Positions 53,154-61,744 of a stretch of 64,000 bases of DNA are shown here, one piece after another. Source of the stretch: Nonomuraea soli. Its GTDB lineage: Bacteria > Actinomycetota > Actinomycetes > Streptosporangiales > Streptosporangiaceae. The notes under the pieces are model-generated. The model was given only the letters and a program-made list of their open reading frames with translations, was not told the origin of the DNA and ran no database searches. The stretch spans positions 902,970 to 966,969 of the forward strand of contig NZ_JACDUR010000005.1 in assembly GCF_013761175.1 (NCBI RefSeq), given 5' to 3'. Numbering within the stretch: position 1 is the first letter of the stretch; each line of letters begins with the position of its first letter. The position numbers and the translations under genes were made by a program.

Positions 53154-55340
53154 GTGCGTCTCTGGTACGACCGGCCCGCCACCGACTGGGAGAGCCAGTC
53201 CCTGCCGATCGGCAACGGCGCCCTGGGCGTCTCGGTCTACGGAGGCGTCGACACCGAGCGGCTGCCCTTCAACGAGAAGACGTTGTGGACCGGCGGGCCC
53301 GGCTCCAAGGAGGGCTACGACTTCGGCGACTGGGCCACGCCGCGCCCCGGGGCGATCGCCGCCATCCAGGCGGCGATCGACCGCGAGGGCACGCTGTCGC
53401 CCGACGAGGTCGTGGCGCGGCTGGGCCAGGCCAGACGCGGCTACGGCGCCTACCAGACCTTCGGCGAGCTACGGCTCGACTTCGGTCACGCCGACGCCAT
53501 CGGATACGAACGGGAGCTGTCGCTCGACGAGGCCGTGGCCAAAGTGCGCTACAGCTGCGACGGGGTCGGCCACACGCGCGAATACTTCGCCTCCCATCCC
53601 GGGGGCGTGATCGTCGGCCGGCTGGCCGCGTCACAGCCGGGGGGCCTCTCCTTCACCGTGCGCCACCTCTCGCCGCACTCACCGCAGATCACCGTCTCGG
53701 ACGGCAGGCTGACCGTCCGGGGGGCCCTGGACGACAACGGGCTGCGGTTCGAGGCCCAGCTCCAGGTGCTGAACACCGGCGGCAGCCGTACGGACCACCT
53801 CGATCAGGTGTCGGTCACCGGCGCCGACAGCGCCGTGCTCATCCTGTCGGCCGGCACCGACTACGCCCCGGTCCACCCCACCTACCGCGGCGACGACCCG
53901 CACGACAGGGTCACCGCGGCCGTCGACGCCGCCACGGCCACCGGCTACGCGTCCCTGCTCCAGGAGCACCTCGCCGACTACCGCGAGCTGTTCGACCGGG
54001 TGCGGCTGGAGATCGGGCAGCAGGAACCCCCGACCCCCACCGACCGGCAACTGGCCGCCTACACCGGCGGCTCTTCGGCGCACGACAGGGCGCTGGAGGC
54101 CACCTCCTTCGCCTACGGCCGCTACCTGCTCATCAGCTCCTCGCGGGCCGGCTCGCTCCCGGCCAACCTGCAAGGGGTGTGGAACGACTCCACCGACCCG
54201 CCCTGGAGCGCCGACTACCACGTCAACATCAACCTGCAGATGAACTACTGGCCGGCCGACCAGACGAACCTGTCGGAGACCTTCGCCCCCTACGACCGGT
54301 TCGTGAAGTCGCTGGTCGAGCCCGGCCGCCGCACGGCGAGGGAGATGTTCGGCTCGCGCGGATGGGTGGTGCACAACGAGACCACGCCATTCGGCTTCAC
54401 CGGGGTGCACGACTACGCCGAGGCGTTCTGGTTCCCCGAGGCGGCCGCGTGGACGGCCCAGCACCTGTTCGACCACTACCGCTACTCACTCGACATCGCC
54501 TACCTGGAGACGGTCTATCCGGTGATGCGGGAGCTGGCCCACTTCTGGGTCGACAACCTGGTCGAACGCGAGGGCCGCCTGGTCGTCTCCCCGAGCTACT
54601 CGCCCGAGCACGGCGACTTCACCGCGGGCGCCGCCATGTCCCAGCAGATCGTGTTCGACCTGTTCACCAACGTGCTGGAAGCCGCCGAGGCGCTCGGCGA
54701 CGACGAGCAGGAGGTACGGCAGGCGCTGGCGAAACTCGATCCCGGGCTGCGGATCGGCTCCTGGGGGCAGCTGCAGGAATGGGCGGACGACCTCGACTCG
54801 CCCGGCGACGAACACCGGCACGCCTCCCACCTGTTCGGCCTGCACCCCGGCCGCCAGATCCTGCCCGGATCGCCTTTCGCCGAGGCCGCCAGGGTCAGCC
54901 TGACCGCGCGAGGCGACGGAGGCACCGGCTGGTCGAAGGCCTGGAAGATCAATTTCTGGGCCCGCCTGCGCGACGGCGAGCGCGCCCACACGATGCTCGC
55001 CCAGCAGCTGCGCCGGTCCACGCTGGAGAACCTGTGGGGCACCCATCCGCCCTTCCAGCTCGACGGCAACTTCGGCGCCACCTCCGGAATCGCCGAGATG
55101 CTGCTGCAGTCGCACACCGGCGTGATCGACGTGCTGCCCGCCCTGCCGCCGGCCTGGCCCGACGGCTCGGTCTCCGGGCTGCGCGCCAGGGGGAACGTGA
55201 CGGTGTCGGTGACCTGGCGCGACGGCGCCGCCACCGAGGTGGTGCTGCACGCCGGGTCGGACGGCCCCCTGCGGGTGCGCTGCGGGGACGTCCTCACCGT
55301 CGTGGAGGGCCGCGCCGGCCACAGTCACCGGGTCCTCTGA
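53154..55340 (+). CDS. GH95 alpha-L-fucosidase
   Basis: 728 aa. GTG 53154 has GGAGGACTCA directly upstream and gives the family start RLWYDRPATDWESQSLPIGNG. GH95 blocks are present: NINLQMNYWPAD, HNETTPFGF, a SYSPEHG segment with the likely acid Glu, and DGNFGATSGIAEMLLQSH near the end. No signal peptide is visible with this start, so the enzyme probably works inside the cell on imported fucosides. It diverges from fucD and shares the putative operator at 53061. Confidence 0.9.
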   Translation: MRLWYDRPATDWESQSLPIGNGALGVSVYGGVDTERLPFNEKTLWTGGPGSKEGYDFGDWATPRPGAIAAIQAAIDREGTLSPDEVVARLGQARRGYGAYQTFGELRLDFGHADAIGYERELSLDEAVAKVRYSCDGVGHTREYFASHPGGVIVGRLAASQPGGLSFTVRHLSPHSPQITVSDGRLTVRGALDDNGLRFEAQLQVLNTGGSRTDHLDQVSVTGADSAVLILSAGTDYAPVHPTYRGDDPHDRVTAAVDAATATGYASLLQEHLADYRELFDRVRLEIGQQEPPTPTDRQLAAYTGGSSAHDRALEATSFAYGRYLLISSSRAGSLPANLQGVWNDSTDPPWSADYHVNINLQMNYWPADQTNLSETFAPYDRFVKSLVEPGRRTAREMFGSRGWVVHNETTPFGFTGVHDYAEAFWFPEAAAWTAQHLFDHYRYSLDIAYLETVYPVMRELAHFWVDNLVEREGRLVVSPSYSPEHGDFTAGAAMSQQIVFDLFTNVLEAAEALGDDEQEVRQALAKLDPGLRIGSWGQLQEWADDLDSPGDEHRHASHLFGLHPGRQILPGSPFAEAARVSLTARGDGGTGWSKAWKINFWARLRDGERAHTMLAQQLRRSTLENLWGTHPPFQLDGNFGATSGIAEMLLQSHTGVIDVLPALPPAWPDGSVSGLRARGNVTVSVTWRDGAATEVVLHAGSDGPLRVRCGDVLTVVEGRAGHSHRVL

Positions 55341-55345
55341 AGAGA

Positions 55346-55381
55346 GCAGGGCCGCGGCCAGTGCGGTGGCCGCGGCCCTGC
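55346..55381 (+). terminator. Terminator-like hairpin after the GH95 gene
   Basis: Perfect 15-bp arms (55346-55360 and 55367-55381) around a 6-base loop, starting 6 bases after the GH95 stop. Confidence 0.8.
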
Positions 55382-55459
55382 CCGGTCAAGGAGGACCGGT
55401 GCTGTTCAGCCTAGGAACGACGACGCTCGCGGCCATCGCCCGGCCGATGGGGATCGGGC

Positions 55460-56995
55460 TCAACCGATCGGTGGAGCCTGGTAGCCCAGCTCCCGCAACC
55501 GCTCCGGCGAGAGACGGGCGACGTTGTGGTCGTGGTCGGTCGAGGCGTACTGGTGCAGGGCCCACTCCTTCCAGGGTTCCGGCGCCTCCACCTCGCCCTT
55601 GTCCTTGCCGTAGTGGGCGACCCAGAGGGGGTAGTCGCCCAGGCCCTCGCCGTGGGTCCTGGCGAAGGACCAGGAGCTGTAGAACATCGGCTTGACCCCG
55701 GTCGCCTCGCGCACCCGCTCCAGCCACCGCTTGGCCCAGGCGTTGACCTCCCCGGCCGAGCGGCCGTCGGTGACCTCCAGGTCGAGGACGAGCAGGTCGC
55801 CCTGCTCCAGGCCGTGCTTGCGCACCTCGGCGAGGAACCTGTCGGCCTGCCGTACCGGGTCCTGGCCGGGACGGCCGAAGTGGTAGGCGCCGCGGACCAG
55901 GCCGTTCTTCTTCAGCTCCGACCAGTTGCGTGCGAAGGTGCCGTCGGTGAACGTGAGCCCTTCTGTGATCTTGGCGATGCCGAACGACAGGTTGTCGGCG
56001 CTCCAGTCGAAGCCCTGGTCGTGGTTGGAGACGTCGACGCCGTAGGGGTGGGGCGTCTCGGCGCCTTTCGCCGGCGGGGCTTCCGCTGGCGGGGCTCCCG
56101 TTGCGGCGGCCGCCGTTGTGACGGCTCCCGTTGTGACGGCTGCCATTTTTGCGGCTGCCATTTTTGCGGCTGTCGTTTTTGCGGTTCCCGCTGCGGCGGC
56201 CATCGCTGGTTCTGCTGTGGTCATCGCGGGCACGCCGACGGCGAGCGCGGCGGCCAGCGCGGAGCCGGCCATCAGCGGCCATCTGCGCCTGCGGGACCGG
56301 TGCCGGCCCTGCGCGGCCTGGGTCCTCAGGCGTTTACGCAACGGCTGCACGGCGGCGGCCACCAGGGTGACGGCGAGCGCGCCGGTGACCACGAGCGCGC
56401 CCTCGCCGCCCGCGGGAGGTGGTTGCTCCGTACGGCTCAGCGCGATGGGCATGGTCTCGGCCTCCGATGTGGGCGACGGCGCCGGGAAAGGGGGTCCGGC
56501 GGCCTTCGCCCTGGCCTGTGCCTCTTCGAAAGTGACGCCGTCGACTTTCACCTTCCGGGGAAGGCCGTAACCCACGATGCTGCTGTTCGTGTCGCGAACC
56601 TTCCGTTTGAGGTGGACGCCTTCGGTGTTCGCCTCGATCGTGTAGATCTTGCCGTTGGCGACCTTCTCGACGATGCCGACGTGGTGGATTCTGGCGCCCG
56701 AGAAGTTGTAGAACACGAATGCGCCGGGCTCCGGTTTCGTGGACCATGCGCCCTGCTGCCTGAACCAGTTCGCATGGGACGGGGTGTAGGCGAACTGGCC
56801 CGTGTACTTCCAGACTCCGGCCTTACTGGCAGCCCAGGCCAGGAACATGTCGCACCAGGCAGCGGAGTCGTAGCCGCCCGACTGGGCGATGTTCTCGCCA
56901 TACCAGTCGCCGTATTTGGTGTAGCCGCCCGCTTCCTCTCTGTACGGCAGTTCGGCTTCGATGACCTTGAACAGCTTGTCCGAGATCGGATCCAA
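55460..56995 (-). CDS. CHAP - transmembrane - GH25 lysozyme fusion
   Basis: 511 aa. The start is probably TTG 56995. Residues ~1-150 form a CHAP-like amidase/peptidase domain with C48 (DSAAWCDMFLAW) and the His in HHVGIVEK. Two hydrophobic segments follow (~199-216 and ~241-260), with a basic stretch between them and an Ala/Thr/Lys-rich linker after the second. Residues ~316-511 are a GH25 muramidase (YGVDVSNHDQGFDW, LLVLDLEV, PLWVAHYG). No N-terminal signal peptide is seen, so membrane topology is unclear. The leader carries a c-di-AMP riboswitch. Cell-wall remodelling is the expected role. Confidence 0.83.
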   Translation of the reverse strand: MDPISDKLFKVIEAELPYREEAGGYTKYGDWYGENIAQSGGYDSAAWCDMFLAWAASKAGVWKYTGQFAYTPSHANWFRQQGAWSTKPEPGAFVFYNFSGARIHHVGIVEKVANGKIYTIEANTEGVHLKRKVRDTNSSIVGYGLPRKVKVDGVTFEEAQARAKAAGPPFPAPSPTSEAETMPIALSRTEQPPPAGGEGALVVTGALAVTLVAAAVQPLRKRLRTQAAQGRHRSRRRRWPLMAGSALAAALAVGVPAMTTAEPAMAAAAGTAKTTAAKMAAAKMAAVTTGAVTTAAAATGAPPAEAPPAKGAETPHPYGVDVSNHDQGFDWSADNLSFGIAKITEGLTFTDGTFARNWSELKKNGLVRGAYHFGRPGQDPVRQADRFLAEVRKHGLEQGDLLVLDLEVTDGRSAGEVNAWAKRWLERVREATGVKPMFYSSWSFARTHGEGLGDYPLWVAHYGKDKGEVEAPEPWKEWALHQYASTDHDHNVARLSPERLRELGYQAPPIG

Positions 56996-57011
56996 GGGGG
57001 AGGGTCCTCTC

Positions 57012-57165
57012 CTTAGGACGCCTACCGGGTTAGCTGACGGGTTCGGGCCAGGAGATGCCCTACCGCGAAATTCGAGCGCGCCGCACAGCGCTCGGGGCTC
57101 TCGGATTCACCCCGGAAAGTTGGGTCCCCGGTTCCCCCGCGGTGGGGGATTCGGCGATCGGACGC
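57012..57165 (-). ncRNA. Cyclic di-AMP riboswitch (ydaO-yuaA type)
   Basis: Read on the minus strand the leader shows the family's conserved blocks in order. These are CCGAATCC near 57155, GGGTGAATC near 57110, GGTAGGGC near 57060 and CCCGAACCCGTCAGCTAACC near 57040, ending with GGTAGGCG at 57019. The ribosome site AAGGAGAGG of the CHAP-GH25 gene follows immediately. In Actinobacteria this riboswitch commonly controls cell-wall hydrolases, which fits the gene it precedes. The end points are approximate. Confidence 0.88.
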
Positions 57166-57314
57166 CGCCTCCTGGATGGAGGCGTATCACCGTCCGATAA
57201 CGAGGGACCTTAATAACAGTCTGAATAAAACCCAAAATCTGGAAAAGTAAAATCACGCTCCGGTGGCGGATCACTCACGCCGCGTCACCACTTGACGGTC
57301 GTACAGGAGCGAGG

Positions 57315-57328
57315 TAGAACACGTTTCA
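57315..57328 (+). promoter_or_regulatory. KstR box before the CYP125-like gene
   Basis: TAGAACACGTTTCA fits TnnAACnnGTTnnA at every fixed position. It ends 51 bases before the P450 GTG. The rest of the gap 57166-57379 holds the riboswitch promoter side and no other feature I can support. Confidence 0.78.
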
Positions 57329-57379
57329 ATACGGTTGACTACCAAGCGCTTGATCAAATCTACGCGATGAGGTGGCCCG

Positions 57380-58573
57380 GTGCACATCGACCTCGTTGAC
57401 CAGGACCAATACGCAGAAAACGGTCCGCCGTTAGCCCAGCTCGCCTGGCTCAGAGCCCACGCCCCCCTCTACTGGCACGAGGGAGAACCAGGTTTCTGGG
57501 CCGTCACCCGGCACTCGGACGTCGTCCACGTCTCGCGTCACTCGGAGCTGTTCTCCTCCGCCCGCAAACTCGCCCTGTTCAACGAGATGCCCGAGGAGCA
57601 GCGCGAACTCCAGCGCATGATGATGCTCAACCAGGACCCGCCCGACCACACCCGGCGGCGCGCCCTGGTCAACCGCGGGTTCACGCCGCGCACCATCGCC
57701 GCGCTCGAACAGCACATCCGCGAGATCTGCGACGACCTGCTCGACCAGTGCTCACCCTCCGACGAGATCGACTTCGTCACCGAGGTGGCCGCCCCGCTGC
57801 CGCTGTACGTGATCTGCGAGCTGATCGGCGCCCCCGTCGAGGACCGCGACAAGCTCTTCCACTGGTCCAACCAGATGATCGGCGCCCAGGACCCCGATTA
57901 CGCCTCCTCCCCCGAGGAAGGCGGCGCCGCGGCCACCGAGGTCTACGCCTACGCCGCAGCGCTGGCCGCCAAACGTGCCGCCGCACCGCCGGGCGACGAC
58001 ATCGTCAGCAAGCTCCTGCAGCCCACCGAGGCCGGCGAGCGGCTGACGGACAACGAGTTCGAGCTGTTCGTGCTCCTGCTCACGGTGGCGGGCAACGAGA
58101 CCACGCGCAACGCCGCCTCCGGCGGCATGCTGGCCCTGTTCGACCACCCCGACCAGTGGCAACGACTGGTCGACGACCCCTCGCTGGCCCCCACGGCCTC
58201 GGAGGAGATCGTGCGCTGGGTCGCCCCGGTCAACCTCTTCCGTCGCACCTCCACCCGCGACCAGGAGCTCGGCGGGCAGCGGATCGCCGAGAACGACAAG
58301 GTCGTGATCTTCTACTCCTCGGCCAACCGCGACGAGTCAGTCTTCGCCGACCCCGGCGTCTTCGACATCGGCCGCGACCCCAACCCGCACCTCGGCTTCG
58401 GCGGCGGCGGCGCGCACTTCTGCCTCGGCAACCACCTGGCCAAGCTCGAGCTCAGAGTGCTGTTCGAGCAGCTGGTGCGCCGCTACCCGAAGATGCGCCA
58501 GACCGGCCAGGCCCGGCGGCTGCGCTCCAACTTCATCAACGGAATAAAGGAGTTGCCTGTCCGCCTAAGCTGA
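57380..58573 (+). CDS. cyp125: CYP125-like cytochrome P450 (steroid C26/27 hydroxylase)
   Basis: 397 aa, GTG 57380. The I-helix is VAGNETTRNA, the ExxR is in EEIVRW plus the later Arg, and the heme loop is GFGGGGAHFCLGNHLA. Many blocks parallel mycobacterial CYP125: FWAVTRHSDV, VMLN-type MMMLNQDPPDHTRRR, RGFTPR, KLFHWSNQMIGAQDPDYA and FYSSANRDE. It lacks the N-terminal ~20-residue extension of the mycobacterial protein. CYP125 starts cholesterol side-chain oxidation at the terminal carbon. The KstR box upstream ties it to the 28-34 kb operon and fadA5. Confidence 0.88.
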   Translation: MHIDLVDQDQYAENGPPLAQLAWLRAHAPLYWHEGEPGFWAVTRHSDVVHVSRHSELFSSARKLALFNEMPEEQRELQRMMMLNQDPPDHTRRRALVNRGFTPRTIAALEQHIREICDDLLDQCSPSDEIDFVTEVAAPLPLYVICELIGAPVEDRDKLFHWSNQMIGAQDPDYASSPEEGGAAATEVYAYAAALAAKRAAAPPGDDIVSKLLQPTEAGERLTDNEFELFVLLLTVAGNETTRNAASGGMLALFDHPDQWQRLVDDPSLAPTASEEIVRWVAPVNLFRRTSTRDQELGGQRIAENDKVVIFYSSANRDESVFADPGVFDIGRDPNPHLGFGGGGAHFCLGNHLAKLELRVLFEQLVRRYPKMRQTGQARRLRSNFINGIKELPVRLS

Positions 58574-58579
58574 TTTTTC

Positions 58580-59017
58580 ATGCGACTCTCCGATATTTCT
58601 CCAGATGAGACCCTCTGGAGCCTGCAGCGGCTCTCCTACGCCGTCGAAGCCGAGCTCATCGGCGACGACCGCATCCCGCCACTGCACGAGTCGCTCGACG
58701 ACCTGCTCAGCGAACCGCTGACCTGGATCGGCGCCTTCGACGAGGAGGAGCGGCTCATCGGAGCGATCGCCTGGTCCATCGACGACGACGGGCTGCTCGA
58801 CATCGAGCGGCTCGTCGTCGCCCCCTCGGCCTTCCGCCGCGGCGTCGGCCGCACCCTGGTCACCGAGGCCCTGACGCGGGCGGGAGCACGCGGCGCCCTG
58901 GTGTCGACAGGCAGGGACAACAAGCCCGCCCGGTCGCTGTACGAGCGGCTCGGTTTCGCGTGGGTGGAGGACGTCGAGGTGATCCCAGGGTTGTGGATCA
59001 CCCGCTACGCTCGCTGA
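58580..59017 (+). CDS. GNAT-family N-acetyltransferase
   Basis: 145 aa, starting 6 bases after the P450 stop. The acetyl-CoA loop is RRGVGRTLV (motif A), with IERLVVAPSAF before it and SLYERLGFAWV after it. The substrate is unknown. Close spacing suggests co-transcription with the P450 and hence possible KstR control, though a steroid role is not evident. Confidence 0.85.
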   Translation: MRLSDISPDETLWSLQRLSYAVEAELIGDDRIPPLHESLDDLLSEPLTWIGAFDEEERLIGAIAWSIDDDGLLDIERLVVAPSAFRRGVGRTLVTEALTRAGARGALVSTGRDNKPARSLYERLGFAWVEDVEVIPGLWITRYAR

Positions 59018-59031
59018 GCCGCTCTCCTCCG

Positions 59032-59829
59032 CTAGGAGCGCTTCCCCGCCTCCTGGTAGGCCCGGGGCGTGATCCCGAAATAGCGCCCGAACCATCGGGT
59101 GAGGTGGCTCTGGTCGGCGAACCCCGTCTCCCCCGCCACCTCACCGATCGGCCGGCCCGCCGCGATGCGCCTGCGCGCCTCCCTGAGCCGAAGCTGGCGC
59201 TGGTAGTCACTGGGCGCCATGCCGTACCTCGCCTGGAAGGCCCGGTAGACGGCGAAGCGGCTCCCTCCGGCTGCCGCGGCCAGGTCCTCGGCCGTGAGGT
59301 CGTCGAGGAAGCCCTCGTGGAGGCGTCGCCGTACTCTCTCCGCGATCATCGCGCCGCCCCTGAGGCTCTCGACGGGGGGCGAGGCGGGCCGGGTCGAGGC
59401 TCGCCTCACGATCGCGGCCACGGTCGCGTCGAGCAGTTCGTCACGTCTGAGCGCCGGGGCGTTGCCCAGCAGGGCGGCGTGCAGCGCCCTGAGCGCGCCT
59501 GCGAGCACCGGGTCGTCCACCACAGGTTCGGCGAAGAGCGGCATGCCCGGAACCAGCTCCGGGCCGATGTGGACCATGCGGTAGGTGAACCCGAGCTCCG
59601 TCGCCGCGTGGCCGTCGTGCGGGTCGTCCGGGTTGAACGCCATGATCATCCCGGTCGCGCTCGTGTGCCTGCCGCCCCGGCACCTGAACGTCTGCGCGCC
59701 GTCGTCGGTCACCCCGAACGAGTACGTCTCGTGGCTGTGGCGGTGGTAGACGTGCTCGGTGAAGTGCGCGTGCATCGCCTCCACGGGCTGCTGCCGCGCT
59801 CGCCAGTAGCGGGCCCATTCCGGCGTCAC
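59032..59829 (-). CDS. AraC-family regulator with cupin sensor
   Basis: 265 aa. The start is likely GTG 59829. The N-terminal cupin has the His-rich AraC pattern (HVYHRHSHETYSFGV, FNPDDPHDGH). The C-terminal double HTH (about 165-260) includes AAAAGGSRFAVYRAFQARYG and GFADQSHLTRWFGRYFGITP. It diverges from the DUF2000 gene across a 66-bp gap, a likely target. Confidence 0.9.
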   Translation of the reverse strand: MTPEWARYWRARQQPVEAMHAHFTEHVYHRHSHETYSFGVTDDGAQTFRCRGGRHTSATGMIMAFNPDDPHDGHAATELGFTYRMVHIGPELVPGMPLFAEPVVDDPVLAGALRALHAALLGNAPALRRDELLDATVAAIVRRASTRPASPPVESLRGGAMIAERVRRRLHEGFLDDLTAEDLAAAAGGSRFAVYRAFQARYGMAPSDYQRQLRLREARRRIAAGRPIGEVAGETGFADQSHLTRWFGRYFGITPRAYQEAGKRS

Positions 59830-59895
59830 CCTCCCATTGTGCCTGCCGCACCAGCGTTCAAGACGCGCGGCGGTACGGCAGGCATGCTGAGGGCC

Positions 59896-60309
59896 ATGCG
59901 TTTCGACACCAAGATCGCGATCGTCGTCCGTGCCGACCTGGCCACGTGGCAGCAGCTCAACGTCACCGCCTTCCTGGCCAGCTCGGTGGCGGGCGGAGTG
60001 CCCGAGACCATCGGCGAGCCGTACGCCGACGCCTCGGGGACCTCCTACCTGCCGATGTTCCGCCAGCCCGTGCTCGTCTACTCGGGCGCCGACGCGTCCG
60101 CGCTGCGCGCCGTACGAGAGCGGGCCACGGGGCGGGGCCTGGAGGTGGCGGTGTACATCGAGGAGATGTTCAAGACGGGCAACGACACCGACAACCGGGC
60201 GGCCGTGGCGCAGGTGGAGGCGGATGCGCTGGACCTGGTCGGGATCGCGGTGTACGGCCCGCGGAACGCGGTGGACAAGGTCACGAAGGGCCTCCCTCTG
60301 CACCCCTAG
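59896..60309 (+). CDS. DUF2000 family protein
   Basis: 137 aa. ATG 59896 (RFDTKIAIVVRADLATWQQL) is the usual family start; ATG 59884 is an alternative. The protein carries NVTAFLASSVAGG, SYLPMFRQPVLVY and a C-terminal VGIAVYGPRNAVDKVTKGLP segment. The fold is related to peptidyl-tRNA hydrolase II, but no activity has been assigned to this family to my knowledge. It is divergent from the AraC gene. Confidence 0.83.
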   Translation: MRFDTKIAIVVRADLATWQQLNVTAFLASSVAGGVPETIGEPYADASGTSYLPMFRQPVLVYSGADASALRAVRERATGRGLEVAVYIEEMFKTGNDTDNRAAVAQVEADALDLVGIAVYGPRNAVDKVTKGLPLHP

Positions 60310-60427
60310 GACACCTTGCCCCCGGTTCGTCCCTGAGCCGCCTCGTCCCGCTCACACCCGAGCCGCCTTGTCCACAGAACCACGTTCGCCCCGCCCCGCC
60401 GACTCGTCCCCAGCGCATCCTTCTCCC

Positions 60428-61447
60428 GTGCCCCCCACCGCCCGCCCTGCCCCCGAGCCTCCGGCCGCCCAGCCCACCCACCTCTCCCCCGCACGCCCTT
60501 CTCCTGAGTCCCAGGCCGCCAGACCCACGTCTCCCTTTCTCTCGCGCCCTTCCCCTGAGTCCCCGGCCGCCAGGCCCACCTCTCCCTCGCCCGCGCGCCC
60601 AATTCCCGAGCCCCTCACTGCCCGCCGCAGCCGTCCCTCCCCTGCGCGCCCTTCTCCCGGGTCCCTCACCGCCCGGGCCCGCCTCTTCACCGACCTGATC
60701 CCCCAGGCGGTGGTCTGCCGCCAGACCGCGGCTCACCTCTGGGGCCTTACCGCCCTGCCCTGGAGCGCCCCCGAAGCCGAGTGGCCCGTCGAACTGGCCG
60801 TGCCCGAGCCCATCGAGCTCGTGGGCTGCCTCACCCACGTCGACCCCGTCCCCCGCCGCGAGGTCACCGTGCGCCACGGCGTGCGCGTGACCACCCAGGA
60901 ACGCACCGCCCTCGACTGCGCCCGATGGCTGCCCCGCCCCGAGGCCGTCGCCGCCCTCGACCAGTTCGCCCGCCGCGGCCTGGACCTGGAGGCGCTGGCC
61001 CGTCAGGCGGGCGGCCACTGGCGCCAGCGCGACACCCTCCTCATGGCCGACCGGGGCTCGGCCTCGCCCCGCGAGAGCTGGCTGCGCGTCGTCCTCATCG
61101 AGGCCTGGCTGCCCCGTCCCGCCACCCAGATCCCCGTCCCCCTCGGCGACGGCCGCCGCGCCTACCTCGACCTGGGATGGGAGGAGTTCAAGGTCGCGGT
61201 GGAGTACGACGGCCACGAGCATCACTCCTCGGCCCGTGACCGCGACCACGACTCCCAGCGCCGCGAACAGCTCCACGCGCTCGGCTGGCGGGTCTTCCCC
61301 GTCGACCGCTCCGTCTTCCCTGCCCGCAGCGGCGACGTCATCGAGGTCGTCGCCAACGCCCTTTTCGAACGCGGCTGGCGCCCCGGCAGCGCCCGCACCA
61401 CCCGCGTCCTGTCCCGCATCCGCGCCCACCGCCGCCGACGCCGGTGA
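60428..61447 (+). CDS. DUF559/AbiEi-type nuclease-fold protein with Pro-rich repeat N-terminus
   Basis: About 339 aa from GTG 60428; the start is uncertain because the frame is open upstream and no ribosome site is clear. Residues ~6-85 are five 17-residue repeats of the form RPSPESxAARPTSPxxx. Then comes a segment common to AbiEi/DUF559 proteins (VCRQTAAHLWGL, VTTQERTALDCARWLP). The C-terminal PD-(D/E)xK-like core has YLDLGWEEFKVAVEYDG and the final QLHALGWRVFPV. The usual N-terminal winged helix is absent or replaced by the repeats. Endonuclease activity is possible but unproven. Confidence 0.65.
   Translation: MPPTARPAPEPPAAQPTHLSPARPSPESQAARPTSPFLSRPSPESPAARPTSPSPARPIPEPLTARRSRPSPARPSPGSLTARARLFTDLIPQAVVCRQTAAHLWGLTALPWSAPEAEWPVELAVPEPIELVGCLTHVDPVPRREVTVRHGVRVTTQERTALDCARWLPRPEAVAALDQFARRGLDLEALARQAGGHWRQRDTLLMADRGSASPRESWLRVVLIEAWLPRPATQIPVPLGDGRRAYLDLGWEEFKVAVEYDGHEHHSSARDRDHDSQRREQLHALGWRVFPVDRSVFPARSGDVIEVVANALFERGWRPGSARTTRVLSRIRAHRRRRR
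60443..60697 (+). repeat. 51-bp tandem repeat encoding a 17-residue Pro-rich unit
   Basis: Five in-frame units of 51 bp starting at 60443, 60494, 60545, 60596 and 60647. Units two and three are most alike (RPSPESQAARPTS/RPSPESPAARPTS) and the outer units are more diverged, the pattern of recent central expansion. Confidence 0.75.
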
Positions 61448-61525
61448 CCAGCCTGCCCGAAGGTCGGGGCGACGTCCGGCGTCGTGACTTCCTACGGTGT
61501 GACCCAGCGGGGTGACGCACCGCAA

Positions 61526-61600
61526 GTGGCGTTCTACGCGGTGGCGTTCTACGCGGTGGCGTTCTGCGCCGTGGCGTCCGGCGCCGTGGCGTCCGGCGAG
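61526..61600. repeat. 15-bp tandem repeat, block A (5 copies)
   Basis: GTGGCGTTCTACGCG at 61526 and 61541, then three variants at 61556, 61571 and 61586, each keeping GTGGCGT at the start. Confidence 0.8.
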
Positions 61601-61684
61601 GCACGGACTGCCAGGTGACGTCCGGCGGGATGGGCGACCTGCGGGATGGGCGACCTGCGAGGTGGCGGTCTGCGAGGTGGCGAC

Positions 61685-61744
61685 CGACGAGGCGACGACC
61701 GACGAGGCGACGACCGACGAGGCGACGACCGACGAGGCGACGAC
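61685..61744. repeat. 15-bp tandem repeat, block B (4 perfect copies)
   Basis: CGACGAGGCGACGAC repeats without change at 61685, 61700, 61715 and 61730. Between blocks A and B a 16-bp unit (GCGGGATGGGCGACCT) occurs twice at 61625-61656, followed by two GCGAGGTGGCG units. Confidence 0.85.

Noticed and set aside
55399..55695. Small plus-strand ORF with AAGGAGG before a GTG
   Set aside because: The ribosome site is good, but after ~25 residues the frame runs antisense through the GH25 gene with Arg/Pro-rich text. It lies right after a terminator, so it is probably chance.
61526..61744. CRISPR array
   Set aside because: The units are contiguous 15-mers without spacers, and no cas genes are present.
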